This document shows positions 6,041 through 13,971 of a stretch of DNA of 19,844 nucleotides, one piece after another; position 1 is the stretch's first letter; each line of letters begins with the position of its first letter. The DNA lies in NCBI GenBank assembly GCA_965369385.1, contig CBDUQP010000054.1:1-19844 (forward strand), in the 5' to 3' direction. Source of the stretch: CBDUQP01 sp965369385. Lineage in GTDB: Bacteria > Planctomycetota > Phycisphaerae > SM23-33. The notes under the pieces were generated by a model, which was given only the letters and a program-made list of their open reading frames with translations, was not told the DNA's origin and made no database searches. Made by a program: the position numbers and the translations under genes.

Positions 6041-8857
6041 CTACTTCGCTTCCTTCCAGTTCTTGCCTGTGCCTGTGTCTACTTTCAGGGGGACGGAGAG
6101 TTTTACGGCTGAGGACATTTCGGCGCAGATCATTTCGCGTTCGGCCTCCACTGCATCTGCGGGTACTTCGAAGACCAGTTCATCGTGTATCTGCAGCAGC
6201 ATCTTTGACGGGCGATTTTCGCTCTTGATTCTTCGGGCGATATTTATCATCGCCAGTTTTATCAGGTCGGCGGCCGAGCCCTGCACTACGCTATTGAGCG
6301 CCAGTCGCTCTGCCTGCTGGCGGGCGGCGTGATTGCGGGAGTCGATATCGGGAATACTGCGGCGGCGGTGGAGGATCGTCTCCACGTATCCGCGTTCCTT
6401 GGCCTGTTCGATGCAGCTTTGCAGGAAGTCGTGAATGCATGGGAATCGCATGTGGTACTTCTTGATGAACTCACCGGCTTCGCCTCGCGAGATTCCCAGC
6501 GTGCGTGCCAGGCCGTGTCCTGTCTGCCCGTAGACTATGCCGAAGTTCACGGTCTTGGCGCGGGATCGCTGCTCGGGCGTTACTTCATCCAGCGGCACGC
6601 TGAACACCTCAGCGGCCACGATGCGGTGAATGTCCTGATCGTTTGCGAACGCGTCCAGCAGCGTCTTGTCCTGGCACAGGTGGGCGAGCACCCGCAGTTC
6701 CACCTGCGAGTAGTCAGCAGCCAGCAGCAGGTGGCCTTCGGGGGCCACGAACGCCGAGCGTATCTTGCGGCCTTCCTCGGTGCGGACTGGAATGTTCTGC
6801 AGGTTGGGATCGCTGCTGGACAGCCTGCCGGTTACCGTGCCGTTCTGGCGGAAACTGGTGTGAATGCGTCCGGTTCGCCGGTTCACGCACTCCACCAGCG
6901 ATTTCACATACGTGCTCAGCAGCTTGGCAAGCTGGCGATATTCCAGAATCAGGCCGGGAAGCTCGTGCTCGGTGGCCAGTTCCTCAAGAACCGATGAATC
7001 AGTGCTAGGCCCGGATTTGCCCTTCTTGATCACGGTCAGCCCCAGGTCTTCGAAGAGCACTTGTGCGAGTTGCTTGGGCGAATCGGGGTTGAATTGTCTG
7101 CCGGCCGCGGCGATTACCTTATCGTGCAGCACATCTATCTGCTTGGAAAGCTCGGTTTCCATGCGTCTGAGGTGTTCCACATCCAGGATGATGCCTTCGT
7201 GTTCCATTTCGCACAGAACCCGCATCAGGGGCATTTCCACATTGGCGAAAAGCTCGGCCAGCTCACCTGCGGGCAGTTGCTCTGCCAGCACATCGGCCAG
7301 GCGCAGCGTTACTTCCGCATCCTCCACGGCGTAGGGTGTCACCACCTCAATCGGGGCGGTGTCCATGGTGATCTGGTTTCGTCCCTTGCCGATCACGTCC
7401 TGGATGGGCGTACATTTGTGTCCGAGCATCTCTTCGGCCAGCGTATCAAGCTTGTAGCTGCGGCGGGTGGAGTCTAGCACGTACGCCGCCAGCATTGTAT
7501 CGAACATCTTGCCCGCCAGTGGCATGCCGGCGTTTTGCAGCACGAGCATGTCATACTTGAGATTCTGCCCGATCTTCTCGATGCTCTCGTCGGCGAGGAT
7601 TCCAGCCATGCGCTCGCGGACGAAATCCACCGATAGCGTGGGCGAACCAAGCAGCGGGCCACGCACTGGAATGTAGTATCCCTTGCCCGGTTGCCACGAA
7701 AGCGATATACCCACCAACTCGGCCGACATCGGGCGAATGGATGTGGTCTCAGTATCAACTGCCATGCGTTTGACGCTTGCCAGTTGCGATACGAGATCGT
7801 CAAGGGCTTCGGGCGTATCGACACAGATGCATTCGAGGTCGGCAGCGGTGGTTTCGGCGAATAGTGTGTGGGCGGCGGCAGAATTCGAATCGTCAGCGGC
7901 CGCGCCTTTTGCAGAATCAGTCGTTGAATCACTCTTTGCAGTGGCGGCAGCGGTGGCCCCGCCAGTGAGCTTCTTGTTGATCTGTTCGAGGAGTTTGCGG
8001 AGCCCGAGTTCGGTCAGGATGTCATGCACGTTGGCGGCGATTTGGCCGCGCGAGTCGGCGAATCTCATTGCGTCCAGATCGAGCTGCATAGGAACGTCGA
8101 CATCAAGCGTTACCAGCTGGCGTGACATGGCGATGGTGTCTTTCGCGGCGAGCAGGTTCTCCTTGAGCTTTGGGGTCTGCTCGTGTGCGTGTGCGATTAC
8201 TTCTTCGGCGGTCCCGTACTTGGCGATGAGCTTCACGGCGGTCTTTGGCCCGACGCCGGGAACGCCGGGGATGTTGTCGCTGGTATCGCCGGTGAGGGTT
8301 TGCACTTCGACTGCCTTGGCGGGTGGGTATCCCTTGTTTTCTTCGATGGCGGCGGCATCGAACGTTTCATCCTTCATGGGGTCATAGAGGACTACGTTAT
8401 CGTTGACGAGTTGATCGAGATCCTTATCGCGGCTGACGAGGACTATTTTCAGGTCATCTGCTGCGAATTTGGCAGCGGCGGTGGCCATTATGTCATCGGC
8501 TTCGTATCCGGGCGCCCTGAGGACGGGAATTCCCATGGTCCTGACGATATCGACGATGCGGAGTGCCTGTGAGTGGAAGGTGTCGGGCATGACTGAGCGA
8601 GTGCCCTTGTATTGGGGGAATGCGGCGGTGCGTTTGAGTTCGCTGCGTGGTCCGTCGATGGCCATGGCGACCAGATCATCGGGCCCGAGCCTGTCTGCCA
8701 GGAAGTTGATGAGCATGGCGAAGAACATGTGGATGGTGCCGGTGGGGTCGCCAGCGGGGCTGTTCATCCTGGAAATACCGCTCTTGTGAGGGTCATCGGC
8801 ATAGAAGGCTCGGTATATCTGGGCGTGACCGTCGATTATGTAAAGAGTGCGGGCCAT
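6041..8857 (-). CDS. polA: DNA polymerase I
   Basis: The protein has 938 residues and all three classical domains. The 5'-3' exonuclease occupies about residues 1-295: IIDG with Asp9, Asp68, EADD (119-122), SRDKD (142-146) and TGDTSDNIPGVPGVGPKTA (189-207). A low-complexity Ala/Thr/Ser linker covers about 298-338. The proofreading exonuclease is at about 340-530 and looks active, with DTET (Asp368, Glu370), NLKYD (Asp436) and YAVED (Asp513). The polymerase domain runs to the end: motif A ADYSQVELR (714-722), motif B RAKTVNFGIVYG (766-777) and motif C QIHDELVFEVP (889-899). It acts in Okazaki fragment maturation and repair synthesis. It is divergent from trxA and convergent with the membrane gene at 5336. 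GGAA precedes the ATG at a suitable distance. Confidence 0.98.
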   Translation of the reverse strand: MARTLYIIDGHAQIYRAFYADDPHKSGISRMNSPAGDPTGTIHMFFAMLINFLADRLGPDDLVAMAIDGPRSELKRTAAFPQYKGTRSVMPDTFHSQALRIVDIVRTMGIPVLRAPGYEADDIMATAAAKFAADDLKIVLVSRDKDLDQLVNDNVVLYDPMKDETFDAAAIEENKGYPPAKAVEVQTLTGDTSDNIPGVPGVGPKTAVKLIAKYGTAEEVIAHAHEQTPKLKENLLAAKDTIAMSRQLVTLDVDVPMQLDLDAMRFADSRGQIAANVHDILTELGLRKLLEQINKKLTGGATAAATAKSDSTTDSAKGAAADDSNSAAAHTLFAETTAADLECICVDTPEALDDLVSQLASVKRMAVDTETTSIRPMSAELVGISLSWQPGKGYYIPVRGPLLGSPTLSVDFVRERMAGILADESIEKIGQNLKYDMLVLQNAGMPLAGKMFDTMLAAYVLDSTRRSYKLDTLAEEMLGHKCTPIQDVIGKGRNQITMDTAPIEVVTPYAVEDAEVTLRLADVLAEQLPAGELAELFANVEMPLMRVLCEMEHEGIILDVEHLRRMETELSKQIDVLHDKVIAAAGRQFNPDSPKQLAQVLFEDLGLTVIKKGKSGPSTDSSVLEELATEHELPGLILEYRQLAKLLSTYVKSLVECVNRRTGRIHTSFRQNGTVTGRLSSSDPNLQNIPVRTEEGRKIRSAFVAPEGHLLLAADYSQVELRVLAHLCQDKTLLDAFANDQDIHRIVAAEVFSVPLDEVTPEQRSRAKTVNFGIVYGQTGHGLARTLGISRGEAGEFIKKYHMRFPCIHDFLQSCIEQAKERGYVETILHRRRSIPDIDSRNHAARQQAERLALNSVVQGSAADLIKLAMINIARRIKSENRPSKMLLQIHDELVFEVPADAVEAEREMICAEMSSAVKLSVPLKVDTGTGKNWKEAK

Positions 8858-9009
8858 GGGGTGTTCCTTTCTGCACTGACGTTACACCTGATTGTATCCT
8901 GGGTCAATGCCCAAGAGGTGAAGCGTGGCGAAGCTGACCGCGGGGATGCTGATTTGAGGCAATAGTCGGCCTGTGCATGGGCGAAAACCTGCCGCTCTGG
9001 GGCAAATTG

Positions 9010-9023
9010 TTCGCCCGGGCGAA
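9010..9023. promoter_or_regulatory. 14-bp perfect palindrome, possible operator
   Basis: TTCGCCCGGGCGAA is its own reverse complement. It lies 25 bases upstream of the trxA -35 box, in the polA/trxA divergent gap. Function is not shown. Confidence 0.35.
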
Positions 9024-9035
9024 TCTGCCACTTTG

Positions 9036-9047
9036 CATTTGCAAATG
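9036..9047. promoter_or_regulatory. 12-bp perfect palindrome abutting the trxA -35 box
   Basis: CATTTGCAAATG is its own reverse complement and ends on the base before the TTGACA at 9048. This is a good place for an activator or repressor site. No regulator is known for it. Confidence 0.4.
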
Positions 9048-9076
9048 TTGACATCTGAAGCCAGTGAACCTAGGAT
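9048..9076 (+). promoter_or_regulatory. Sigma-70-type promoter for trxA
   Basis: A perfect -35 TTGACA (9048-9053) is separated by exactly 17 bases from TAGGAT (9071-9076), which matches four of six consensus -10 positions. Transcription would start near 9083, leaving a leader of about 35 bases that contains the TGGAAGGA ribosome-binding site. Confidence 0.7.
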
Positions 9077-9118
9077 GATTTGTTAGTGGTAATTGCTTGT
9101 TCTTGGAAGGAACCGATA

Positions 9119-9448
9119 ATGGCATCAGCAAACGTTCTTGAACTGACAGATGACAATTTCAGCGCCGAAGTTGACAATTCCGACATCCCCGTACTCGTCG
9201 ATTTCTGGGCCGAGTGGTGCATGCCTTGCAAGATGCTCGCCCCTGCTATTGACGAGATCGCCGACGAGTATGTCGGCAAAGTGAAGGTTGGAAAGGTTGA
9301 TACCGACAATGCCCGCGAGACCGCGATGCGTTTCGAGATCAGCTCGATTCCGACGGTGATAGTTGTCAAGGGCGGACAGATCGTGAAGAAGTTCGTCGGA
9401 TTGCAGCAGAAGGCCGACATCGCTGCCGCGCTTGACGAAGTTCTGTAG
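9119..9448 (+). CDS. trxA: Thioredoxin with CMPC active site
   Basis: The protein has 109 residues, the normal thioredoxin size, and should be a cytoplasmic protein disulfide reductase recycled by thioredoxin reductase. The ATG at 9119 follows TGGAAGGA at a good spacing; an upstream in-frame extension to 9080 would add a poor leader and is rejected. The fold markers are present: buried Asp28, the VDFWAEWCMPCK active-site segment with Cys34 and Cys37, the cis-proline at Pro78 in SSIPT and a late glycine near 94 (KKFVGL). The residue between the cysteines is Met-Pro and not the usual Gly-Pro, which may shift the redox potential or partner choice. It is divergent from polA. nnrE follows after 89 bases and could share the transcript. 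Confidence 0.95.
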   Translation: MASANVLELTDDNFSAEVDNSDIPVLVDFWAEWCMPCKMLAPAIDEIADEYVGKVKVGKVDTDNARETAMRFEISSIPTVIVVKGGQIVKKFVGLQQKADIAAALDEVL

Positions 9449-9537
9449 TGTTAGGTCTCAACGGGCTGCCAGTGGCGTATGATGGCCTTTATTGTCGTGC
9501 GCTGAGTCCGTATTCACAGTGACTTTTGGGCAGAGCC

Positions 9538-10218
9538 ATGGCTTCCATGTCGAGACAACAGGTGCGCGGGATTGACGCGACGGCGATAGAGGTGCTGGGG
9601 ATTCCTGGCGTGATCCTGATGGAAAACGCCGGACGCTGCTGCGCGGATGCTATCGAGGACTTTTGGCCCTGGCCTGAAGACCAGCGCCAGCGTGTCGCCA
9701 TAGTCTGCGGTTCGGGCAACAATGGTGGAGACGGGTACGTAATCGCCCGCCACCTCGCGTTGCGTGGGGCCGGTGTTGTCACCTTCGTCATATGTGATCG
9801 CAAGACGATCACGGGCGACGCAGCCATTAATCTGTCGGCCATCGAATCGCTCAAACATGACATCCGCTTCGTTTCATCGGAGCATATATGGTCTCTGGGG
9901 AGGGTGCTTGGTGACTTTGATCTTGTTGTGGATGCCATCGGCGGAACGGGTATCAGCGGGGCTTTGCGAGGCGATGTTGCCGCAGCGGTGGGGCAGATAA
10001 ACTCAGCGGGGCTTCCCGTGATGGCGGTGGATATTCCCACGGGTCTGGACTGCGATACGGGCGAGGCGCAAGGTGCAGTGGTACACGCAGAGCTGACGGT
10101 CACATTCGTGGCCAGCAAGCTCGGTTTCGATAATCCCGAATCCGCAGTTTACACCGGTCAGGTCCGCGTAGCTGACATAGGCATCCCGGCAAGCATAGTA
10201 GCTACCTTCGCGGGGTGA
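9538..10218 (+). CDS. nnrE: NAD(P)HX epimerase (YjeF N-terminal domain protein)
   Basis: The protein has 226 residues from the ATG at 9538; starts at 9526 (TTG) and 9547 (ATG) are possible. It interconverts the R and S forms of hydrated NADH or NADPH, repairing damaged cofactor. Family motifs are in order: an opening helix SRQQVRGIDATAIE, GIPGVILMENAGR (21-33), the phosphate-binding loop CGSGNNGGDGYVIAR (57-71), DAIGGTG (132-138) and AVDIPTGLDCDTG (163-175). Many bacteria fuse this domain to the ADP- or ATP-dependent dehydratase NnrD; that domain is absent here, so the partner must be encoded elsewhere. An inverted repeat begins 12 bases after the stop. Confidence 0.92.
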   Translation: MASMSRQQVRGIDATAIEVLGIPGVILMENAGRCCADAIEDFWPWPEDQRQRVAIVCGSGNNGGDGYVIARHLALRGAGVVTFVICDRKTITGDAAINLSAIESLKHDIRFVSSEHIWSLGRVLGDFDLVVDAIGGTGISGALRGDVAAAVGQINSAGLPVMAVDIPTGLDCDTGEAQGAVVHAELTVTFVASKLGFDNPESAVYTGQVRVADIGIPASIVATFAG

Positions 10219-10230
10219 CGTTAGCGAAAC

Positions 10231-10311
10231 AACTAGGGACGGTGCCTTATTTAATTCAGTGCCTTATTCAATTCAGACTATTCCTATTTAAATAAGGCAC
10301 CGTCCCTAGTT
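10231..10311. repeat. REP/MITE-like long inverted repeat with internal tandem repeat
   Basis: Two perfect 24-bp arms, at 10231-10254 (beginning AACTAGGGACGGTGCC) and 10288-10311 (ending GGCACCGTCCCTAGTT), enclose 33 bases. GTGCCTTATTTAATTCA (10242-10258) is immediately repeated as GTGCCTTATTCAATTCA (10259-10275), 16 of 17 identical, spanning the left arm and loop. Outer bases AACAA and TTGTT could extend pairing after a 2-base slip. From memory, similar GGGACGGTGCC palindromes are dispersed in some bacterial genomes and accompany REP-type Y1 transposases; no such gene lies in this window. Confidence 0.8.
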
Positions 10312-10340
10312 TTGTTGATTATCAGGATACAGGATAAAAA

Positions 10341-11720
10341 ATGGCAGGCCAGACATACTATATCGATCCGCAGGCAGGTGATGATGGCAATTCGGGGCTT
10401 GCTACATCCGAGCCGCTGAAGACATACACCGCCCGCACTTTCGCACCCGGCGACGCGATTCTTTTCAAACGTGGCAGCGTGATTCGCGATGTGCTCGCAA
10501 CGTGCGATGGTAGTGACGATGCCGTTATCACCTACGGAGCCTACGGCGAGGGAAACATGCCGGAGTTTCTCGGATCGGCTGCGGCGAGCGATACGGCCGA
10601 CTGGGTTGAAGATCGCCCGAACGTCTGGCGGTATACCGGCGTGTTTGCCAGCGAGGTGTGCAATCTGGTTTTCAACTATGGCGAATCATGCGGGAACCTG
10701 CGTTGGGAGGTGGACGATCTGAAGTGCCAGGGCGAGTGGTTCTTCACCGGTATCGGCACCAATTCCGGCCAGGGGAATCCGGATGTGAAGGGGCATGATG
10801 ACGATGTGCTCTATCTGTTTTCGCAAGGTAATCCTGGGCAGTATTACGCTAGTATCGAATGTTCGCTCTGGGGCGAACGCAGCCTTGTGTGTGGCAAACG
10901 CAATATCGTTATCGAGAATCTGGCGTTCAGGAATTCGGGCGTTCATGGATATCACCAGGTTCAGCCGGTGAACGTGACGATCCGTAATTGTGAGTTCACC
11001 TGCATCGGCGGGGCCGTCTGGAGCCGCGAGCGGCGAATACGCTTCGGCAATGCTGTTGAGCTGTGGGACGGCGCGAATGATGTTGTCGTTGAGGGGTGTC
11101 TCTTCGACAAGATTTACGATGCCGGAGTGACGCATCAGGGAGGCCCGGACAGCCTGGTGCCCACGCGGGTCTATTTTCGTAACAACCTCTTCATCGATAA
11201 TGGCCTGGCGGCGTATGAGTGCCGCGGGCCGGCGGCGAAGGATGTCTACTTCGAGAACAATACGTGTATTAATGCTGGTGGCGATTTTACCATGCAGGGT
11301 GAGGAGGGGATTCGCCAGTCCGAGATATATCCCCAGCCGATATGCCATCACGTCTTTATCTGGCGGATGGAAGGTGGCGTTCGCAAGGGCGATGTCTACA
11401 TTCGCAATAACATCTTCTACGAAGCCGCCGAGGGCGCAGCCGTCTATTCGGTCTTCGAGGGCCCCAACGGCAGCACTCGCGAGGATGAACTTAACCTGAT
11501 AATCGACAACAACTGCTACTGGCAGACGAAAGGCGATATGCTGATGTGGCTGGGCGGCAAGGCGTACACGCCATCAGAGCTGGAGCAATACCGGGCTGAC
11601 ACCGGACACGATAAGCAGAGCGTCCTGGCCGACCCGCTTTTTGTGGACGCAGCGGCCGGCGATTACCGCTTGCAAGCAAACTCCCCATGCCCGAATGCGG
11701 GGATCAGGTACGATTGCTGA
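10341..11720 (+). CDS. Right-handed parallel beta-helix protein
   Basis: The protein has 459 residues. It opens with TYYIDPQAGDDGNSGLATSEP, the typical first strand of pectate-lyase-like beta-helix proteins. Short repeating strands follow, with asparagine-rich turns: RNIVIENLAFRNSGVHGY, VTIRNCEFTCIGG, DVVVEGCLFDKIYDAG, RVYFRNNLFIDNG, DVYFENNTCINAGG, DVYIRNNIFYEAAEG and LIIDNNCYW. It ends DPLFVDAAAGDYRLQANSPC, also typical. Such proteins often bind or cleave polysaccharides, but no catalytic set can be assigned. No signal peptide is visible at the chosen ATG (ACAGGATAAAAA precedes it), which is odd for a family that is usually exported; a lost leader or cytoplasmic location are both possible. 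A long inverted repeat lies 30 bases upstream. Confidence 0.85.
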   Translation: MAGQTYYIDPQAGDDGNSGLATSEPLKTYTARTFAPGDAILFKRGSVIRDVLATCDGSDDAVITYGAYGEGNMPEFLGSAAASDTADWVEDRPNVWRYTGVFASEVCNLVFNYGESCGNLRWEVDDLKCQGEWFFTGIGTNSGQGNPDVKGHDDDVLYLFSQGNPGQYYASIECSLWGERSLVCGKRNIVIENLAFRNSGVHGYHQVQPVNVTIRNCEFTCIGGAVWSRERRIRFGNAVELWDGANDVVVEGCLFDKIYDAGVTHQGGPDSLVPTRVYFRNNLFIDNGLAAYECRGPAAKDVYFENNTCINAGGDFTMQGEEGIRQSEIYPQPICHHVFIWRMEGGVRKGDVYIRNNIFYEAAEGAAVYSVFEGPNGSTREDELNLIIDNNCYWQTKGDMLMWLGGKAYTPSELEQYRADTGHDKQSVLADPLFVDAAAGDYRLQANSPCPNAGIRYDC

Positions 11721-11728
11721 TCTGAGGT

Positions 11729-11893
11729 TCATGCCGGATCGGTGGCGGGGCGGGTGTTGGATGCGTGGAAAGCCGCGGCCGCAGCTTTCGCGGAATCTGG
11801 CGCGTGGAACATGGCGTGTTGCTTCTCGCCATCGGCGGTGCTGGGGATTTGTATGCGTTTGAAGTCGTGTTTGGGTGCGGGTCGGGCGGCCAT
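11729..11893 (-). pseudogene. Short remnant, possibly the N-terminus of an alpha/beta-hydrolase-type peptidase
   Basis: A 54-codon minus-strand frame starts at an ATG (11893-11891) with AGGAG nine to ten bases upstream. The opening HDFKRIQIPSTADGEKQ followed by HAMFHAP resembles, from memory, the leading segment of planctomycete prolyl-oligopeptidase-like hydrolases, which then continue into a leucine-rich strand and the catalytic domain. Here it turns into an Ala-rich tail (AKAAAAAFHASNTRPATDPA) and stops, so the catalytic part is absent. A real small protein cannot be excluded. It lies 103 bases after the ABC permease stop on the same strand. Confidence 0.35.
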
Positions 11894-11996
11894 GGGGTGA
11901 GTCTCCTGTGTCGGATCGCACATGGACGTTCTACACGTAGAGATTTCAGGATTCAAGGGTATGCTGGTGACGTTGTGCGTTACGCGAGGCAAGAAA

Positions 11997-13262
11997 CTAT
12001 TCGTGGCGGAGGGCTTCGATGGGGTCCAGCCTGGCTGCTCGGATGGCGGGGTAGAGCCCGAAGATTACGCCGATGGCGAGTGATATGCCGAGTGACAGGA
12101 CTATGCTGTAGATCGGTACGACGGTCGGCATTCCGGAGTATGCGGTTATCAGCAGCGGCAGGAGGATTCCGATGGCGGTGCCAAGCAGTCCGCCAACGAA
12201 TGACAGCACAACAGTCTCGATCAGGAATTGCCCTATGATCTGGCTTCTGCGGGCTCCGATGGCCCGGCGGATGCCGATTTCGCGTGTGCGTTCGGTAACC
12301 GATGCCAGCATTATGTTCATGATCCCGATCCCGCCCACCAGCAGGCTGATGCCCGCGATGGAGGCCAGCACTATGCTGAACATTCTCTTTGTGTTTGCGG
12401 TTTGCTCAAGCAACGCGAGCGGGACGTATTGTTTGTAGTCTTTATTCTTGTGTGCTCTCTTGAGCATCGTCATTATCGACTCGGCCGCCGCTTTCACGTT
12501 ATCAGTGGAATCAACCTCGATGAGTATCTTGTGCAGTTCCACATTCTCAAGTTGGAACGAGCCCGTGCTTGCCTGAAGGATGAGGTCGCCATGGCGTTCG
12601 CGGGCTACGGTTATGGGTATGTAGGCGTCAATTTCCTGGTCCGGTATCTGCACGCCGCTGGCGGCTGTCTCGTTGCGGACGATACCGACGATGACGTAGC
12701 GATCTGACCCGATTCTGATGGTCTCGCCCACGCTGTGCCTGGTGGCGAGCAGCTTGCGGGCACCGTGTTCGGTAAGGATGCACACTGCGCGTCGATGCTG
12801 GATATCGTCAAGCTGCAACACTCTGCCGGCCAGTACCTCCCGTTTGAGCAGGCTGAACCAGTCGGCGGTTGTGCCGACAATACGGAGCTCCAATGTTTGC
12901 GATCCGAGGCTTGCTTGCTTCCTGACTATCTTGGCAGGCACTGTGCGGGTGACGGTGGGGATGGTGTTGCGGATTCTCAGGTCATCGGCGTATGTGAGCC
13001 CGTAGACGCTCATGTGGCTTCTTTGCTGGTTTGGAGCTTCATCTTCGGCTGGCTTGGAGGCCGACAGGACGATAATATTGCTGCCGAGCTTCCTGATCTG
13101 TTCGAGAGCCTCCTGGCTGGCCCCTTCGCCTACAGACAGCATGGCAATAACGCTGGCAACTCCGAATACCACACCGAGTACGGTAAGGATAGACTGCATC
13201 TTGTGCAGCAGCAGTGTCTTGATGCCAAGGCGAATGTTCCGGATGGCGCGGGTGTTAAGCAC
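11997..13262 (-). CDS. MacB-type ABC transporter permease
   Basis: The protein has 421 residues with the four-helix MacB/FtsX plan: one membrane segment at about 22-45, a large periplasmic domain (about 46-295), and three segments at about 297-320, 350-373 and 383-407. The cytoplasmic loop after segment 2 carries TERTREIGIRRAIGARR (323-339), the coupling motif of this family. The protein ends DPIEALRHE, the usual finish. These permeases do not move substrate through their own membrane core; they transmit ATP-driven movement to a periplasmic adaptor and outer-membrane channel. The start overlaps the ATPase gene's end by eight bases, so translation is coupled. It is the last gene of the four-gene operon. 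Substrate unknown (antibiotics, peptides, lipids and siderophores are known for relatives). Confidence 0.93.
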   Translation of the reverse strand: MLNTRAIRNIRLGIKTLLLHKMQSILTVLGVVFGVASVIAMLSVGEGASQEALEQIRKLGSNIIVLSASKPAEDEAPNQQRSHMSVYGLTYADDLRIRNTIPTVTRTVPAKIVRKQASLGSQTLELRIVGTTADWFSLLKREVLAGRVLQLDDIQHRRAVCILTEHGARKLLATRHSVGETIRIGSDRYVIVGIVRNETAASGVQIPDQEIDAYIPITVARERHGDLILQASTGSFQLENVELHKILIEVDSTDNVKAAAESIMTMLKRAHKNKDYKQYVPLALLEQTANTKRMFSIVLASIAGISLLVGGIGIMNIMLASVTERTREIGIRRAIGARRSQIIGQFLIETVVLSFVGGLLGTAIGILLPLLITAYSGMPTVVPIYSIVLSLGISLAIGVIFGLYPAIRAARLDPIEALRHE

Positions 13263-13971
13263 TGGTTTCCATCCTGTCTATCTTTCCGTCCAGCATGTGC
13301 AGACGGTGGGATGCGTATTTGGCTACGTCGGGTTCATGCGTCACCAGAATTATCGTCTTCCCGTTGGCATTCAGCTCGGCGAGCAGGTCCATGATCTGGC
13401 GGCCGGTGGTGGAATCGAGATTACCGGTCGGTTCGTCGGCAAGCAGAACCTCCGGATCGTTCACGAGTGATCTGGCGATGGCTACGCGTTGCTGCTGCCC
13501 GCCCGAAAGTTCGTTGGGGCGGTGGGTGAGGCGGTCGCCAAGCGATACCATATCTGCGATTTCTTTTGCCCGGGCCTCGCTACGAGCGGCTGGCCATCCG
13601 AGGTAATACAGCGGCAGTTCGATGTTCTCCTGCACTGTAAGCTGGGGGATTAAGTTGAAGCTCTGGAAAATAAATCCGAGTTTCCTGAGGCGCAGTTCGC
13701 TGAGGGCGTTGTCTGTGAGGTGTGCGATTTCGATGTCGCCAAGGGTGTATCTGCCCGAGGTGGGGCGGTCGAGACATCCAAGCAGGTTCAGCAGCGTACT
13801 CTTGCCCGAGCCGCTCGGCCCCATGATGGACCAGAACTGCCCGGGGTGAATCGAAACGCTTACCTCGCGAAGCGCATGGACCTCGGTGTGTCCCATGACG
13901 TATACCTTGGACACGTCATGCAGGGCTACTACGGAATCTGATGAGGCGATACTGTCGGTTTGGGTGATCAA
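13255..13971 (-). CDS. MacB/LolD-type ABC transporter ATP-binding protein
   Basis: The protein has 238 residues if begun at the TTG at 13971-13969. That codon follows GGGAGG by nine bases and forms a TTGA overlap with the adaptor's stop. A start at 14037 would overlap the adaptor by 70 bases and add a Pro/Arg-rich leader not typical of the family. The nucleotide-binding motifs are complete: Walker A GPSGSGKST (51-59), Q-loop Gln103, signature LSGGQQQR (155-162), Walker B VLLADEPT (175-182) and switch His212. The FNLIPQLTVQENIELPL stretch (105-121) is typical of the MacB/LolD/FtsE branch. It powers the permease encoded next. Confidence 0.95.
   Translation of the reverse strand: MITQTDSIASSDSVVALHDVSKVYVMGHTEVHALREVSVSIHPGQFWSIMGPSGSGKSTLLNLLGCLDRPTSGRYTLGDIEIAHLTDNALSELRLRKLGFIFQSFNLIPQLTVQENIELPLYYLGWPAARSEARAKEIADMVSLGDRLTHRPNELSGGQQQRVAIARSLVNDPEVLLADEPTGNLDSTTGRQIMDLLAELNANGKTIILVTHEPDVAKYASHRLHMLDGKIDRMETSA

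Noticed and set aside
8858..8930. A minus-strand polA promoter using TTGACC or TACAAT
   Set aside because: TTGACC pairs only with a poor -10 at 17 bases, and TACAAT has no acceptable -35 at the right distance.
6329..8965. Several long plus-strand frames opposite polA
   Set aside because: They are mirror frames of a gene with all expected DNA polymerase I motifs.
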